DNA of 64,000 nucleotides, taken from contig JANQRG010000043.1 in the NCBI GenBank assembly GCA_028284665.1, positions 61,961 through 125,960 of the forward strand, given 5' to 3'. The notes below the pieces were generated by a model. That model was not told where the DNA came from. It did no database searches and saw only the letters and a program-made list of their open reading frames with translations. The position numbers and the translations under genes were made by a program. This document shows, in pieces, positions 27,302 through 35,485 of this stretch; position 1 is the stretch's first letter; every line of letters begins with the position of its first letter. The DNA comes from Croceivirga sp. Its GTDB lineage: Bacteria; Bacteroidota; Bacteroidia; Flavobacteriales; Flavobacteriaceae.

Positions 27302-28891
27302 ATGCCAGCATTGATTTCCTTTTTTGCTTTTACGCTCTTGGTGGGCATAATTTCTTACTGGGCCACAAGAAAAACCGATGAAAGCTCGTCAGATGGTTAT
27401 TTTTTAGGGGGGAGAAGTTTATCGGCCGGCGTCATTGCAGGGTCGCTTCTGTTGACAAATCTTTCCACGGAACAGATCGTAGGTCTCAATGCACAGGCCT
27501 ATAGAGAAGGTATTTTGGTAATGGCCTGGGACGTTGTTGCAGCGGTTGCCATGGTGTTTACTGCTATTTTCTTATTACCGCGATACCTAAGAGGGGGGCT
27601 GACGACCATTCCGCAATTCTTGGAAAAAAGGTATGATAAAGGGACCAAGACAATTGCTTCAACGCTATTTCTCTTAGGCTATGCAACGATCTTTTTGCCT
27701 ATTGTACTTTATTCAGGTTCATTGGCCATTTCTACCATGTTCAATGTCCCTGAAAACTTCGGGTTGACCCATACGCAATCCATATGGATGCTTGTGTGGT
27801 CTATTGGCAGTATTGGTTCCATTTATGCAATTCTTGGGGGTTTAAAGGCAGTGGCTGTATCCGACACCGTTAACGCCATTGGTCTTCTTGTTGGGGGTTT
27901 GCTGATTCCGGCATTTGGACTGATGTTCATCGGGGACGGTTCGCTAACTGATGGATTAGCAAAGTTAGTTCAGGATGCCCCGGAAAAATTTAACGCCCTG
28001 GGCGCAAGTGATACTTCGGTACCCTTCTCTACCCTCTTTACAGGTATGATTTTGGTCAATGTATTTTACTGGGGAACCAACCAGGCGATTATTCAACGGG
28101 CATTGTCGGCAAAAAGTCTAAAAGAGGGTCAAAAAGGTGTGCTTCTCGCTGCTTTTATAAAAATATTGGTGCCGACGCTGGTAGTTCTTCCAGGGATAAT
28201 CGCTTTTCAGATTTTTGGTGGTGGTCTGGAAACGCCAGACCAGGCGTATCCTATGCTGGTCAACAAAGTCTTGCCCAATGTGTGGCTAGGCTTTTTTGCG
28301 GCAGTAATGTTCGGGGCCATACTGAGTTCGTTTAATAGTGCTTTGAATAGTTCGGTTACCTTATTTGGTATAGATATTTACAAAGAATATCACAACAAAA
28401 ATGCGACAGAGCGACAGGTCATCAGAAGTGGAAAACGTTTTGGCATTCTTTTGACCGTGATTTCAATGACTATCGCACCATTTATAGAAAAATTTCCCGA
28501 AGGACTCTACAGTATTCTTCAAGAAGCGAATGGGTTTTATAGTATCCCCATTCTTACCATAATCATTGTGGGATACCTTACAAAGCGAGTGCCTGCAATT
28601 GCAGCTAAGATAGGGATACTTTCGGGGAGTATCCTTTACCTAATAAGTCAGTTTGTTATCAAAAGGGTTTATGTGGCAGATGAAGATTACCCCCATTACC
28701 TGCACGTAATGGCCATCCTCTTTGTACTCAATGTAACTATCATGTTGGTCATTGGTAAGATGTATCCAAATAAGGAGCCTTTCAAGATAACCTATACGAA
28801 ACAAGTTGATATTACCCCTTTTAAATATGTCAAACAAATAGGGGGTCTTATTTGCGCTATAGTAGTATTTGTGTACTGGTATTTCTCCTAA
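27302..28891 (+). CDS. Sodium:solute symporter (SSS/SLC5 family)
   Basis: Inner-membrane symporter of 529 residues with about 14 predicted helices. N-terminal SSS features: DGYFLGGRSLSAGVIAGSLL and TNLSTEQIVGLNAQAYREGI. The Na2-site region is in FGAILSSFNSALNSSVTLFG. It resembles the SGLT-like branch used for sugars in Bacteroidota. It lies 30 bases after the FAH gene at the end of the oxidative pathway genes and probably imports the monosaccharide processed by them. No N-terminal cleavable signal, as expected. Confidence 0.88.
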   Translation: MPALISFFAFTLLVGIISYWATRKTDESSSDGYFLGGRSLSAGVIAGSLLLTNLSTEQIVGLNAQAYREGILVMAWDVVAAVAMVFTAIFLLPRYLRGGLTTIPQFLEKRYDKGTKTIASTLFLLGYATIFLPIVLYSGSLAISTMFNVPENFGLTHTQSIWMLVWSIGSIGSIYAILGGLKAVAVSDTVNAIGLLVGGLLIPAFGLMFIGDGSLTDGLAKLVQDAPEKFNALGASDTSVPFSTLFTGMILVNVFYWGTNQAIIQRALSAKSLKEGQKGVLLAAFIKILVPTLVVLPGIIAFQIFGGGLETPDQAYPMLVNKVLPNVWLGFFAAVMFGAILSSFNSALNSSVTLFGIDIYKEYHNKNATERQVIRSGKRFGILLTVISMTIAPFIEKFPEGLYSILQEANGFYSIPILTIIIVGYLTKRVPAIAAKIGILSGSILYLISQFVIKRVYVADEDYPHYLHVMAILFVLNVTIMLVIGKMYPNKEPFKITYTKQVDITPFKYVKQIGGLICAIVVFVYWYFS

Positions 28892-28933
28892 TACTTAAAA
28901 TGGTTCTTAGGAAACGGTATAAATAGAAAAAAC

Positions 28934-29983
28934 ATGAAAAGGATTATCACACTTTTATTCATCATAATGTTATCATGTCATGATAACAAAGCCCCCGTTC
29001 TTGAAGATCAAACCCAAGGTATCGCACTTCAGAATGAGGCTATTGCAACTAGCGACCAAGGAAACATTGTTCTGGTACTTCATGGAGGTGCCAGCTACCC
29101 AACACCAACTCGAAATAATCCTACGAGGGATTCAATCATAAAAGAAGTAATGGGTCGGGCCCTGATTGCTGGCCGTGATACCCTCTTAAAAGGTGGGAGC
29201 AGCACTGACGCCGTTGAAGTTTCAATTCAGATTTTAGAAGATTCTCCCTTTTTCAATGCAGGTAAAGGTGCTGTGTTCAATGGCGAAGGTGTGAATGAAC
29301 TGGATGCCTCAATTATGGAGGGGAAAGAACGTAAAGCCGGTGCAGTAGCTGGAGTGAAGCAGATTAAAAACCCGATAAATGCAGCCCGTATGGTAATGGA
29401 TAGTTCGGATAACGTGCTATTGGTGGGAGAGGGAGCCGAGCGGTTTTCAAAATTAAAGGGAGCAACTTTGGTATCGAACGATTATTTTTTCACCCAAGAT
29501 AGCTGGGATGAACTTGTCAAAGCTAAAAAGGAAAACAATGAAAAACTTCCTAAAAGTCCCATTGAAAAGAACGAAAAATTTGGAACGGTTGGAGCCGTAG
29601 CACTTGACCTGGGCAAAAATATTGCTGCCGGTACCTCTACCGGTGGGCGAAGTAATAAACGATTCGGTCGTGTTGGGGACAGTCCAATAATTGGAGCTAG
29701 TACTTATGCCGATAATAGGTATTGTGGTGTTTCTTCTACGGGTTGGGGGGAACTTTTCATCCGAAACGCAGTGGCACATAGTGTGGTTTCCTACGTTGAA
29801 TTCAAGAACAGCGGTATTCAAGAAGCGGCACAATGGGTAATGTATGATAAGATGAAGGGAATTGAAGGTGGAATTATCGCTTTAGACAAAGAGGGCAATG
29901 CCAGCTTTCCTTTTAATACCCCGGTTATGAACAGGGGGTATATTACACTAACAGGAGAACCTAAGGTCTTTATCTACAAATAG
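28934..29983 (+). CDS. Type 2 asparaginase/isoaspartyl peptidase-like lipoprotein (Ntn hydrolase)
   Basis: N-terminal-nucleophile hydrolase of 349 residues. The signal peptide ends in LFIIMLSCHDN, with lipobox Cys near residue 15, so it is exported and lipid-anchored. LVLHGGAS and the block KFGTVGAVALDLGK put the nucleophile at Thr218, where the precursor would self-cleave. GTSTGGRSNKRFGRVGDSP follows, as in the isoaspartyl peptidase/asparaginase family, which also includes glycosylasparaginases. Its place in a sugar cluster makes cleavage of a glycosylated Asn conceivable, but the sequence does not decide this. A 21-bp inverted repeat lies in its first codons (28968-28988). Confidence 0.85.
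   Translation: MKRIITLLFIIMLSCHDNKAPVLEDQTQGIALQNEAIATSDQGNIVLVLHGGASYPTPTRNNPTRDSIIKEVMGRALIAGRDTLLKGGSSTDAVEVSIQILEDSPFFNAGKGAVFNGEGVNELDASIMEGKERKAGAVAGVKQIKNPINAARMVMDSSDNVLLVGEGAERFSKLKGATLVSNDYFFTQDSWDELVKAKKENNEKLPKSPIEKNEKFGTVGAVALDLGKNIAAGTSTGGRSNKRFGRVGDSPIIGASTYADNRYCGVSSTGWGELFIRNAVAHSVVSYVEFKNSGIQEAAQWVMYDKMKGIEGGIIALDKEGNASFPFNTPVMNRGYITLTGEPKVFIYK
28968..28988. repeat. 21-bp inverted repeat with operator-like half sites
   Basis: TGTTATCATG and CATGATAACA face each other across one T, a perfect inverted repeat inside codons 12-18 of the asparaginase-like gene. The outer seven bases of each arm, TGTTATC and GATAACA, are exactly the half sites of the shared 14-bp palindrome, but here they are separated by seven extra bases. 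It could be an operator variant, an mRNA hairpin, or chance. Confidence 0.5.
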
Positions 29984-30097
29984 GGAGAATTCGTAATAAA
30001 ACTGATAATTTTAGCGGTTAATGCTCTTTTTCGAATCCATTACAATTGTATCCGCTAAAAGATCCGGTTCAATTTCAATCCCGGTAAAAATTTAATA

Positions 30098-31213
30098 ATG
30101 CAGGACCCTATGCTAACCATAAAATCTCCAGGTAGAATTAACCTGATAGGCGAACACATAGACTATAATGGTGGTGAGGTGATGCCCGCTGCGATTGATC
30201 TCGGTATTTTGTTAAAATTAAATGTAAATGATTCGAACACCTGCAATATACACTCCGTTGACTATGAAGACACTTTTTCGATTGACCTTGAAGAGGTAGT
30301 TCCAAGTGAAATCGAATGGCATAATTACTTTTTAGGCGTCATCTACTTTATCCAGCAAAAACTTCCAGGTAGTATCAAAGGTTTTGATTGTACTATCGAA
30401 TCCAATCTGCCAATTGGCTCAGGAATGAGCTCATCGGCTGCTCTTGAATGTGGAATTGCAAAGGGATTGGACGGATTATTCGACCTCGGGTTGACCAATT
30501 TGGATATTATCACCATTGCCAGAGATGCTGAACATCATTTTGTGGGCACAAAATGTGGCATCATGGATCAATTTGCCGTAGTTAATGGTAAAAAAGGGCA
30601 TTTTATGAAATTAAACTGCCAAACATTGGAGGTAGAGTACGTAAAGGCCGATTTGGATCCTTACGAACTCCTTCTTTTAAACACAAACGTAGAACACTCC
30701 CTGGCGACCAGCGAATACAACAAAAGGCGGTCTGAATGTGAACAAGGGTTGCATCTTATCAACGCACAAGGATATGACTTTAAAGATGTTGCACACATAC
30801 CTCATAGCATTATTGATGAGAACAAACACCGCTTGCCCGTTAAAACATTCAATAGGATGAAATTTGTCCTCGAAGAAAACCAACGAACGGCAATGGCCAA
30901 CAACGCCCTCCTTAACAATGACCTTCAAGCACTGGGTTGGTGTATTTATGGGTCCCATGAAGGATTAAAAAATCTATATGAAGTGAGTTGCGAAGAATTA
31001 GATTTTCTGGTTGATTTCACTCGAGTGGATGACACAGTTCTGGGAGCACGGATGATGGGCGGAGGATTTGGGGGGTGTACCCTAAACATAATCCGGAAAA
31101 ATAAAAAGGATGACTTCATCGATCAAATTTCCAAGGCTTATTTTAAAAAGTTTAAAACCGATCTAACCGCTTACACTGTGAAAATAGGAGATGGAGTACG
31201 AAATTTGAAATAG
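30098..31213 (+). CDS. galK: Galactokinase
   Basis: GHMP-family kinase of 371 residues. The galactokinase signature is at GRINLIGEHIDYNGG (about 10-24), the ATP-binding GHMP motif at PIGSGMSSSAALE (about 105-117), the catalytic Asp in CGIMDQFAVVNG, and motif 3 in RMMGGGFGGCTLN. It phosphorylates alpha-D-galactose at C1. GalT follows after six bases, so these are the first two steps of the Leloir pathway; GalE is not in the window. There is a 114-base gap from the asparaginase-like gene without a clear promoter. Part of the long plus-strand catabolic run or its own two-gene operon. Confidence 0.95.
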   Translation: MQDPMLTIKSPGRINLIGEHIDYNGGEVMPAAIDLGILLKLNVNDSNTCNIHSVDYEDTFSIDLEEVVPSEIEWHNYFLGVIYFIQQKLPGSIKGFDCTIESNLPIGSGMSSSAALECGIAKGLDGLFDLGLTNLDIITIARDAEHHFVGTKCGIMDQFAVVNGKKGHFMKLNCQTLEVEYVKADLDPYELLLLNTNVEHSLATSEYNKRRSECEQGLHLINAQGYDFKDVAHIPHSIIDENKHRLPVKTFNRMKFVLEENQRTAMANNALLNNDLQALGWCIYGSHEGLKNLYEVSCEELDFLVDFTRVDDTVLGARMMGGGFGGCTLNIIRKNKKDDFIDQISKAYFKKFKTDLTAYTVKIGDGVRNLK

Positions 31214-31219
31214 CTGAAT

Positions 31220-32254
31220 ATGCTTGATATTACCCCCCACAGAAGATATAATATTTTAACGGATGAATGGGTGTTGGTCTCACCTCATCGGACAAAAAGA
31301 CCATGGCAAGGTAAGGTAGAGCAAATACCCATTGCGGATAGACCTGCCTATGACCCAGATTGCTATCTATGCCCAGGGAATAAAAGGGCAGGGGGTAATT
31401 ATAATGAAGACTACCACAGTACCTTTTCTTTTGTAAACGATTTTGGAGCGCTCCTAATGGAATCGGAGGTTGTGGATATAGAAAACGGCCTCTTGAGAGC
31501 AAGGACTGAAAAAGGTATCTGTAAAGTTATTTGCTTTTCCCCGGACCATAGCCTTACCCTTCCTCTAATGGACATAGGTAAGATTGTAGAAGTGGTAAAA
31601 CTTTGGAAACAGGAATACCGCGATTTGGGCGATATAGATGGTATTAACTATGTTCAAATTTTTGAAAACAAAGGAGAGCTGATGGGCTGTAGTAATCCTC
31701 ATCCCCATGGGCAGATTTGGGCACAGGGAACGGTACCGGAAGAGCCAAGGAAAAAGACAAAACAGCAAAAAATCTATTTTGAAAATAATGCAAGAAGTCT
31801 TTTACAAGATTATTTGAGGCAAGAACTTAGTTCCGGAGAACGTATTGTCATTGAAAATGATGATTTCGTTGCATTGGTTCCCTATTGGGCGGTTTGGCCT
31901 TATGAAACCATGATTATTCCAAGGGAGCATTATCCGCATATTGGAAAGTTACAAGATGTAGAAGAGGAATCATTCGCAAGAATCATCAAAGCGCTAACTA
32001 CAAAGTATGATAATCTTTTTAAAGTTTCTTTTCCCTATTCTGCAGGTATTCATCAGGCCCCAACCGATGGTAAAGACCATAAAGAATGGCATTTTCACAT
32101 GAGTTTCTATCCACCGCTGTTGCGTTCGGCAACGGTAAAGAAGTTCATGGTTGGTTATGAAATGTTTGCAAATCCTCAAAGGGATATAACCCCGGAAGAA
32201 GCGGCAATGACCTTAAGAAATCTTAGTGACGTACATTATTTAAAAACTAAATGA
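31220..32254 (+). CDS. galT: Galactose-1-phosphate uridylyltransferase
   Basis: HIT-superfamily transferase of 344 residues. The active-site block is [15 protein letters not shown], where the second His of HPH is the uridylylated nucleophile. Zinc ligands fit [12 protein letters not shown] and the later His. The C-terminal half includes [19 protein letters not shown] and [16 protein letters not shown]. It exchanges UDP-glucose and galactose 1-phosphate, working with GalK six bases upstream. Its TGA overlaps an ATG of a 35-codon frame of unknown meaning. Confidence 0.95.
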   Translation: MLDITPHRRYNILTDEWVLVSPHRTKRPWQGKVEQIPIADRPAYDPDCYLCPGNKRAGGNYNEDYHSTFSFVNDFGALLMESEVVDIENGLLRARTEKGICKVICFSPDHSLTLPLMDIGKIVEVVKLWKQEYRDLGDIDGINYVQIFENKGELMGCSNPHPHGQIWAQGTVPEEPRKKTKQQKIYFENNARSLLQDYLRQELSSGERIVIENDDFVALVPYWAVWPYETMIIPREHYPHIGKLQDVEEESFARIIKALTTKYDNLFKVSFPYSAGIHQAPTDGKDHKEWHFHMSFYPPLLRSATVKKFMVGYEMFANPQRDITPEEAAMTLRNLSDVHYLKTK

Positions 32255-32321
32255 ACACAAGTATTCGCGAAATAGCCGTAGCCTCATTACAAATCAGTTC
32301 AACTTGCCCATCGATTACAGA

Positions 32322-32340
32322 AAAACTACGGACTAGTTTT
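32322..32340. terminator. Weak A/T-rich hairpin downstream of galT
   Basis: AAAACTA pairs with TAGTTTT across a five-base loop (CGGAC). It is a low-stability stem whose ends supply A- and T-runs in both directions, so it could act as a weak bidirectional terminator after galT. The remainder of 32255-32701 holds no clear gene: a 35-codon frame starting in the galT stop (32251-32358) and eroded minus-strand frames described separately. Confidence 0.3.
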
Positions 32341-32677
32341 ATAATGATGTCGTCCTGAATAAAATCCGGGTTCTAAAGTGTCTTCTACAAAACACGGTTC
32401 GCCATTTGTCTTGTTTGAAGTAGGTCTAATGAGGTATTGGCCTTGGAGTAGTTGTGGTTTACGACTTCTCCGTTTCGTGTAAATTCCCTTTCTTTTGTAT
32501 CGGTTTGTTTTCAAAAATGTAACCACCAAAAGCAGACCAGTGAATCCATGGATTTAATTGAAGGGTGGCGTCAAGCAAGGATTCCAACCACAAATACAAG
32601 CTCTTTTCAATGGCTTCAGGGGAATGTTGCTTCATTACCAAAGACTTATACCTATCTTTAAAAAGCGGGAAATCCAA
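32326..32677 (-). pseudogene. Eroded minus-strand coding remnant, unidentified
   Basis: Two overlapping minus-strand frames look like real but broken coding sequence. The upstream one (32459-32677, TTG start) reads YKSLVMKQHSPEAIEKSLYL, then LDATLQLNPWIHWSAFGGY. The downstream one (32326-32529) reads KRRSRKPQLLQGQYLIRPTS and CFVEDTLEPGFYSGRHHYKT. Joined by a frame change near 32520 they would give about 115 residues. I do not recognise the family. Codon choice resembles the neighbours, which is why I think this is a decayed gene and not chance. The region also contains the leader of the plus-strand gene at 32702. Confidence 0.35.
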
Positions 32678-32701
32678 TTTTTAGGAATAACACAAGAAAA
32701 A

Positions 32702-33271
32702 ATGGCAAAAAAAGCGCAGACCGCATCGTTTATGGTACGGTTTACCCAGAAAATATATGATGAAAATGGTGAGTCCAAAGTACAGTGGCGGGGTAATGTC
32801 TCCTATGTACAGGGCGGAGAGGATACCAATTTTACCGATTTTAATGATGCCGTCACCTTTATTCGGGAACACCTGGCACAACTTACTATGGAAGCCACCA
32901 ATGACCGATCTACCGAGGAACAAGAAAACATTTTGACGAAAAGTTTTTCCCTGTTTAAATCGGTGGCGGCCACTGGGCCAAAAATCATCAAGGAAACCCT
33001 CAAAGACCCTCGAAAGCAAGTGGCCACCCTTCAAGATCAACTCAGCGAATACGGCGAGGAGCTTTGGGAAAAAGTACCGATTGACCAGTGGCGAAATGCC
33101 TCAAAGTCCGATTTTAAAAGTATCCAGGATAGCCTTGAAAAACTTACCGACTCCGTAGCCGACCTCGCTAAAAAAGTAGATGCCTTGCAACAAGCCGGTT
33201 CCGGGAAAACCAGTGCCGGTATCAAAAAAACGACAACCCGGGCAAAAGCTACTCCCAAAAAAGCCAAATAA
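32702..33271 (+). CDS. Phasin-associated-like protein with coiled coil and basic tail
   Basis: A 189-residue protein from ATG 32702 (MAKKAQTASFMVRF); the frame is open upstream to 32558, but the N-terminus there is not protein-like. Residues 1-70 form a compact domain with KVQWRGNVSYVQGGED and FNDAVTFIREHLAQL, a pattern seen in short proteins near phasins that regulate granule or droplet proteins. The middle is helical (ETLKDPRKQVATLQDQLSEY), a coiled coil follows (SIQDSLEKLTDSVADLAKKV), and a Lys/Thr/Ala-rich tail ends TTTRAKATPKKAK, as in the PhaF/PhaI type. The stop is three bases before the GTG of the SARP-type gene, so the two are coupled. Function inferred only from shape and context. 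Confidence 0.6.
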   Translation: MAKKAQTASFMVRFTQKIYDENGESKVQWRGNVSYVQGGEDTNFTDFNDAVTFIREHLAQLTMEATNDRSTEEQENILTKSFSLFKSVAATGPKIIKETLKDPRKQVATLQDQLSEYGEELWEKVPIDQWRNASKSDFKSIQDSLEKLTDSVADLAKKVDALQQAGSGKTSAGIKKTTTRAKATPKKAK

Positions 33272-33274
33272 TCG

Positions 33275-34084
33275 GTGTCAAAACAAAGCTTGATATCGGA
33301 TTTAGGGAGCCTTAAAAAATTTCAGCTCGAAGCCCCTGTTAGGTTTCAAACCTTAGGGCAGTTTACCCTTTGGCGGGAGGGTCAAAAAGTAAGTCCAAAA
33401 GAATGGGGTAGGGATAAGACCCTTCAACTCATACAATATCTCATCTCCTACAGGAACAGAAACGCCCTGCATAAAGAGCAAATCATGGATCATCTCTGGG
33501 AAGAAGGGGACGATCGCGATTTTAAGGTGGCGCTTCACGGGGTGAATAAGGTGTTGGAACCCAACAGAGCTTCACGAACCGAAGCCATTTATGTAGAACG
33601 GCAGGGGGTGACCTATCAACTTAATCTGGATTTGGTTTGGATCGATGTGGAGGCCATCGAAAACTACATCATCATAGGCAATAAGGCAATGATTGATTTT
33701 CCCGAATTGGCCATAGAAGCCTATCAAAATGCCGTAGCGCTCTACCATGGTTCCTATCTCCCCAACCGCATTTATGAAGATTGGTCTTCAGAAGAACGGG
33801 AAAAAGGCCAGGTGCTGATCCTGGGGGCTTTGGTTAACCTTGCTGAACTTCTGGTTACTGTTAATCCCATGGAAAGTATTCGTTTGGCGCATCAGGCCAT
33901 TACCATTGATAAAACCTGGGAAGATGCCTACCGAATTCAAATGTCCGCGTATATCGCAAAAGGCAATCGACCACAGGCCTTGAAAACCTATCAAAAATGT
34001 GCCGATATTCTGGAAGAGGAATATGGTATTTCTCCTTTACCTGCCACTAAAGCGTTGTTAAAGGAAATTGAGGCCATAGCGTAG
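33275..34084 (+). CDS. SARP-type transcriptional regulator (winged helix plus BTAD)
   Basis: Regulator of 269 residues starting at GTG 33275, three bases after the previous stop. Residues about 22-112 form an OmpR-type winged helix (FQTLGQFTLWREGQKVSPKE and HLWEEGDDRDFKVALHGVNK). Residues about 125-268 are a bacterial transcriptional activation domain of TPR type (AYQNAVALYHGSYLPNRIYE, then EDAYRIQMSAYIAKGNRPQA and YGISPLPATKAL). This layout is that of the Streptomyces SARP activators; it is less usual in Bacteroidota. No receiver or ATPase domain. The two promoters just downstream carry 11-bp-phased heptamer repeats, so it probably activates the phasin-like genes. Confidence 0.85.
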   Translation: MSKQSLISDLGSLKKFQLEAPVRFQTLGQFTLWREGQKVSPKEWGRDKTLQLIQYLISYRNRNALHKEQIMDHLWEEGDDRDFKVALHGVNKVLEPNRASRTEAIYVERQGVTYQLNLDLVWIDVEAIENYIIIGNKAMIDFPELAIEAYQNAVALYHGSYLPNRIYEDWSSEEREKGQVLILGALVNLAELLVTVNPMESIRLAHQAITIDKTWEDAYRIQMSAYIAKGNRPQALKTYQKCADILEEEYGISPLPATKALLKEIEAIA

Positions 34085-34175
34085 CGAAGTTTTTGGTTTT
34101 TTGCTTCTTCAAAACCCTTATAAAACCAAGGAATAAAGTCGGATATGTTGCATTTTTTTCCTGCGCCTGCCGATC

Positions 34176-34210
34176 TGTAACTCATTTGTAACTACCTGAC
34201 ACTATGTTTG
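34176..34210 (+). promoter_or_regulatory. Promoter with 11-bp-phased heptamer repeats, phasin-like gene 1
   Basis: Two copies of TGTAACT lie at 34176-34182 and 34187-34193, 11 bases apart (spacer CATT). Nine bases later TATGTTTG at 34203-34210 is a perfect -7 box (TAnnTTTG). There is no separate -33 TTTG at the usual distance, so the promoter likely needs an activator. The arrangement matches that of SARP sites: direct heptamers with a four-base spacer just upstream of the -10/-7 box. It recurs at 34521-34555. Confidence 0.75.
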
Positions 34211-34246
34211 CACTGTAATACTTAGATCAACGGAAAAAAAACAGAC

Positions 34247-34498
34247 ATGGCTACAAAAAGAACGCAACAGACAATAGTAGAAAAGGCCACGGGCAAAGCA
34301 CTTGGTTTGGTGACCAAAGCGAACAACTGCGCATTGAATACCACAGAGAAGGTATTTGATGCCTCTTTTAAAATTGCCCATAAGTCGTTGGACATTACCC
34401 ATAAGGTGGTCAAAAAAGGATTGGACATTACGGCAACGCAACAAGATTTGGTTTTTGACGTGTTGAACCGCGTCAAAAGGGGAGTCGTAAAAAATTAA
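34247..34498 (+). CDS. Small phasin-like protein 1
   Basis: An 83-residue, almost wholly helical protein without signal peptide or membrane segment. It has an amphipathic pattern (GKALGLVTKANNCALNTTEK) and ends with ATQQDLVFDVLNRVKRGVVK. The block NQQDLVFDxLNxxK recurs in the protein at 35486-35773, so the two are paralogues. Size, composition and repeats of K-A-T fit phasin-like coat proteins of PHA granules or lipid droplets. Context with WS/DGAT and glycerolipid acyltransferases favours droplets. It has its own promoter with the heptamer repeats. Annotation rests on resemblance and context. Confidence 0.65.
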   Translation: MATKRTQQTIVEKATGKALGLVTKANNCALNTTEKVFDASFKIAHKSLDITHKVVKKGLDITATQQDLVFDVLNRVKRGVVKN

Positions 34499-34520
34499 GG
34501 ATATCCCTAACAACCAGGAG

Positions 34521-34555
34521 TGCAACTCAGTTGTAACTCACGGAATTTAGATTTG
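34521..34555 (+). promoter_or_regulatory. Promoter with 11-bp-phased heptamer repeats, Lys-rich HhH gene
   Basis: TGCAACT at 34521-34527 and TGTAACT at 34532-34538 are again 11 bases apart, with TAGATTTG (34548-34555) as -7 box after nine bases. Compared with the promoter at 34176-34210, the 18-base motif TG(T/C)AACTCA(T/G)TTGTAACT and the spacing to the -7 box are the same, while the bases between differ. That conservation points to a common activator site. Confidence 0.75.
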
Positions 34556-34593
34556 CATCAGAATTAAGAACAACAATATTTCAATACGATATC

Positions 34594-35448
34594 ATGGCAA
34601 CAAAAACAAAAAGAAAAGCTGATAACAAAAAAAGCTTGAACAACGCATTGATCAATGCTACTGTAGCAACGATCAACACCACCGTTGAAAATGGTGAAAA
34701 ATGGCAGGAGTTGACCAAAAAATTGGTCAAAAAATCTGAACCCGTCCGAAGAAAGCAAATGGACATGGTTTTTGAAACAGCTACCGCAGTGAAAAATCAG
34801 GTGACTACGGGTAAAGAAAGAATGATGGAATTAGTAGGCATTGAAGAAGACATGATGGAAAGAGCGTATGAATATGCTTCTAAAACTACTGTAGGTAAAA
34901 AAGTACTTGGTACAGCAGAGAACATCAAAGAAAAGGTTTCTGAACATCCAATCGTAAAAAAGGTTGAGAAAACGACAGAAGACCTAAAGTCAAAAGGTAC
35001 AGCCAAATTGAATGACATAAAGGAAGATGTTTTGGAGCAAGCCAAGAAGATCTTGAATAAGGGAGAAGAAATGGTTGAAGAGGCTTTGGATACCAAAAAG
35101 ACCACTAAAAAGGTTAAGAAAAATGTAGCTAAGGCAAAGAAAACTGTTACGTCAACGGCTAAAGTGGTAACCAAAAAAGCAACTGCCCAGGCTGAGAAAG
35201 TAGCAGTCACTACCGCCACAGTAATGAAGGACGATTTGAAGTTGATCAAAGGCATTGGTCCTAAATTGGAGAAGATCTTTAACGAGAACGGTATTGAAAC
35301 CTTTGCCCAATTGGCTAAGGCTAGCGAAGAAAAGATCAAGTCCATTCTTGAGAAAGCCGGACCGGTATTCAAGAATGTTAACTTTTCGGATTGGGTAAAG
35401 CAAGCTGAAGACATGGCCAAGGGTATAGTACCTTCAAAGGAGGCCTAA
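34594..35448 (+). CDS. Lys/Thr-rich helical protein with C-terminal helix-hairpin-helix domain
   Basis: A protein of 284 residues. Residues 1-90 are amphipathic helix, phasin-like (NTTVENGEKWQELTKKLVKK, then MVFETATAVKNQVTTGKERM). Residues about 90-205 are a low-complexity Lys/Thr/Ala/Val region resembling a histone-H1-like tail (TKKTTKKVKKNVAKAKKTVT). Residues about 213-275 form a helix-hairpin-helix (DLKLIKGIGPKLEKIFNENG, then ETFAQLAKASEEKI), as seen in proteins that follow the ribosomal L21/L17 extension or DNA-binding HhH type. It could link droplets or granules to DNA in the manner of PhaF or PhaM, but this is inference. It has its own heptamer-type promoter. Confidence 0.65.
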   Translation: MATKTKRKADNKKSLNNALINATVATINTTVENGEKWQELTKKLVKKSEPVRRKQMDMVFETATAVKNQVTTGKERMMELVGIEEDMMERAYEYASKTTVGKKVLGTAENIKEKVSEHPIVKKVEKTTEDLKSKGTAKLNDIKEDVLEQAKKILNKGEEMVEEALDTKKTTKKVKKNVAKAKKTVTSTAKVVTKKATAQAEKVAVTTATVMKDDLKLIKGIGPKLEKIFNENGIETFAQLAKASEEKIKSILEKAGPVFKNVNFSDWVKQAEDMAKGIVPSKEA

Positions 35449-35485
35449 GCTGGGGATAATTCACATAACTATAATATAAGGAGTG

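Noticed and set aside
34797..35420. Long open frame of 207 codons on the minus strand
   Set aside because: It is antisense to the Lys/Thr/Ala-rich gene; the biased codons of that gene leave the opposite strand open. The product would be Phe/Ser/Thr-rich without recognisable domains.
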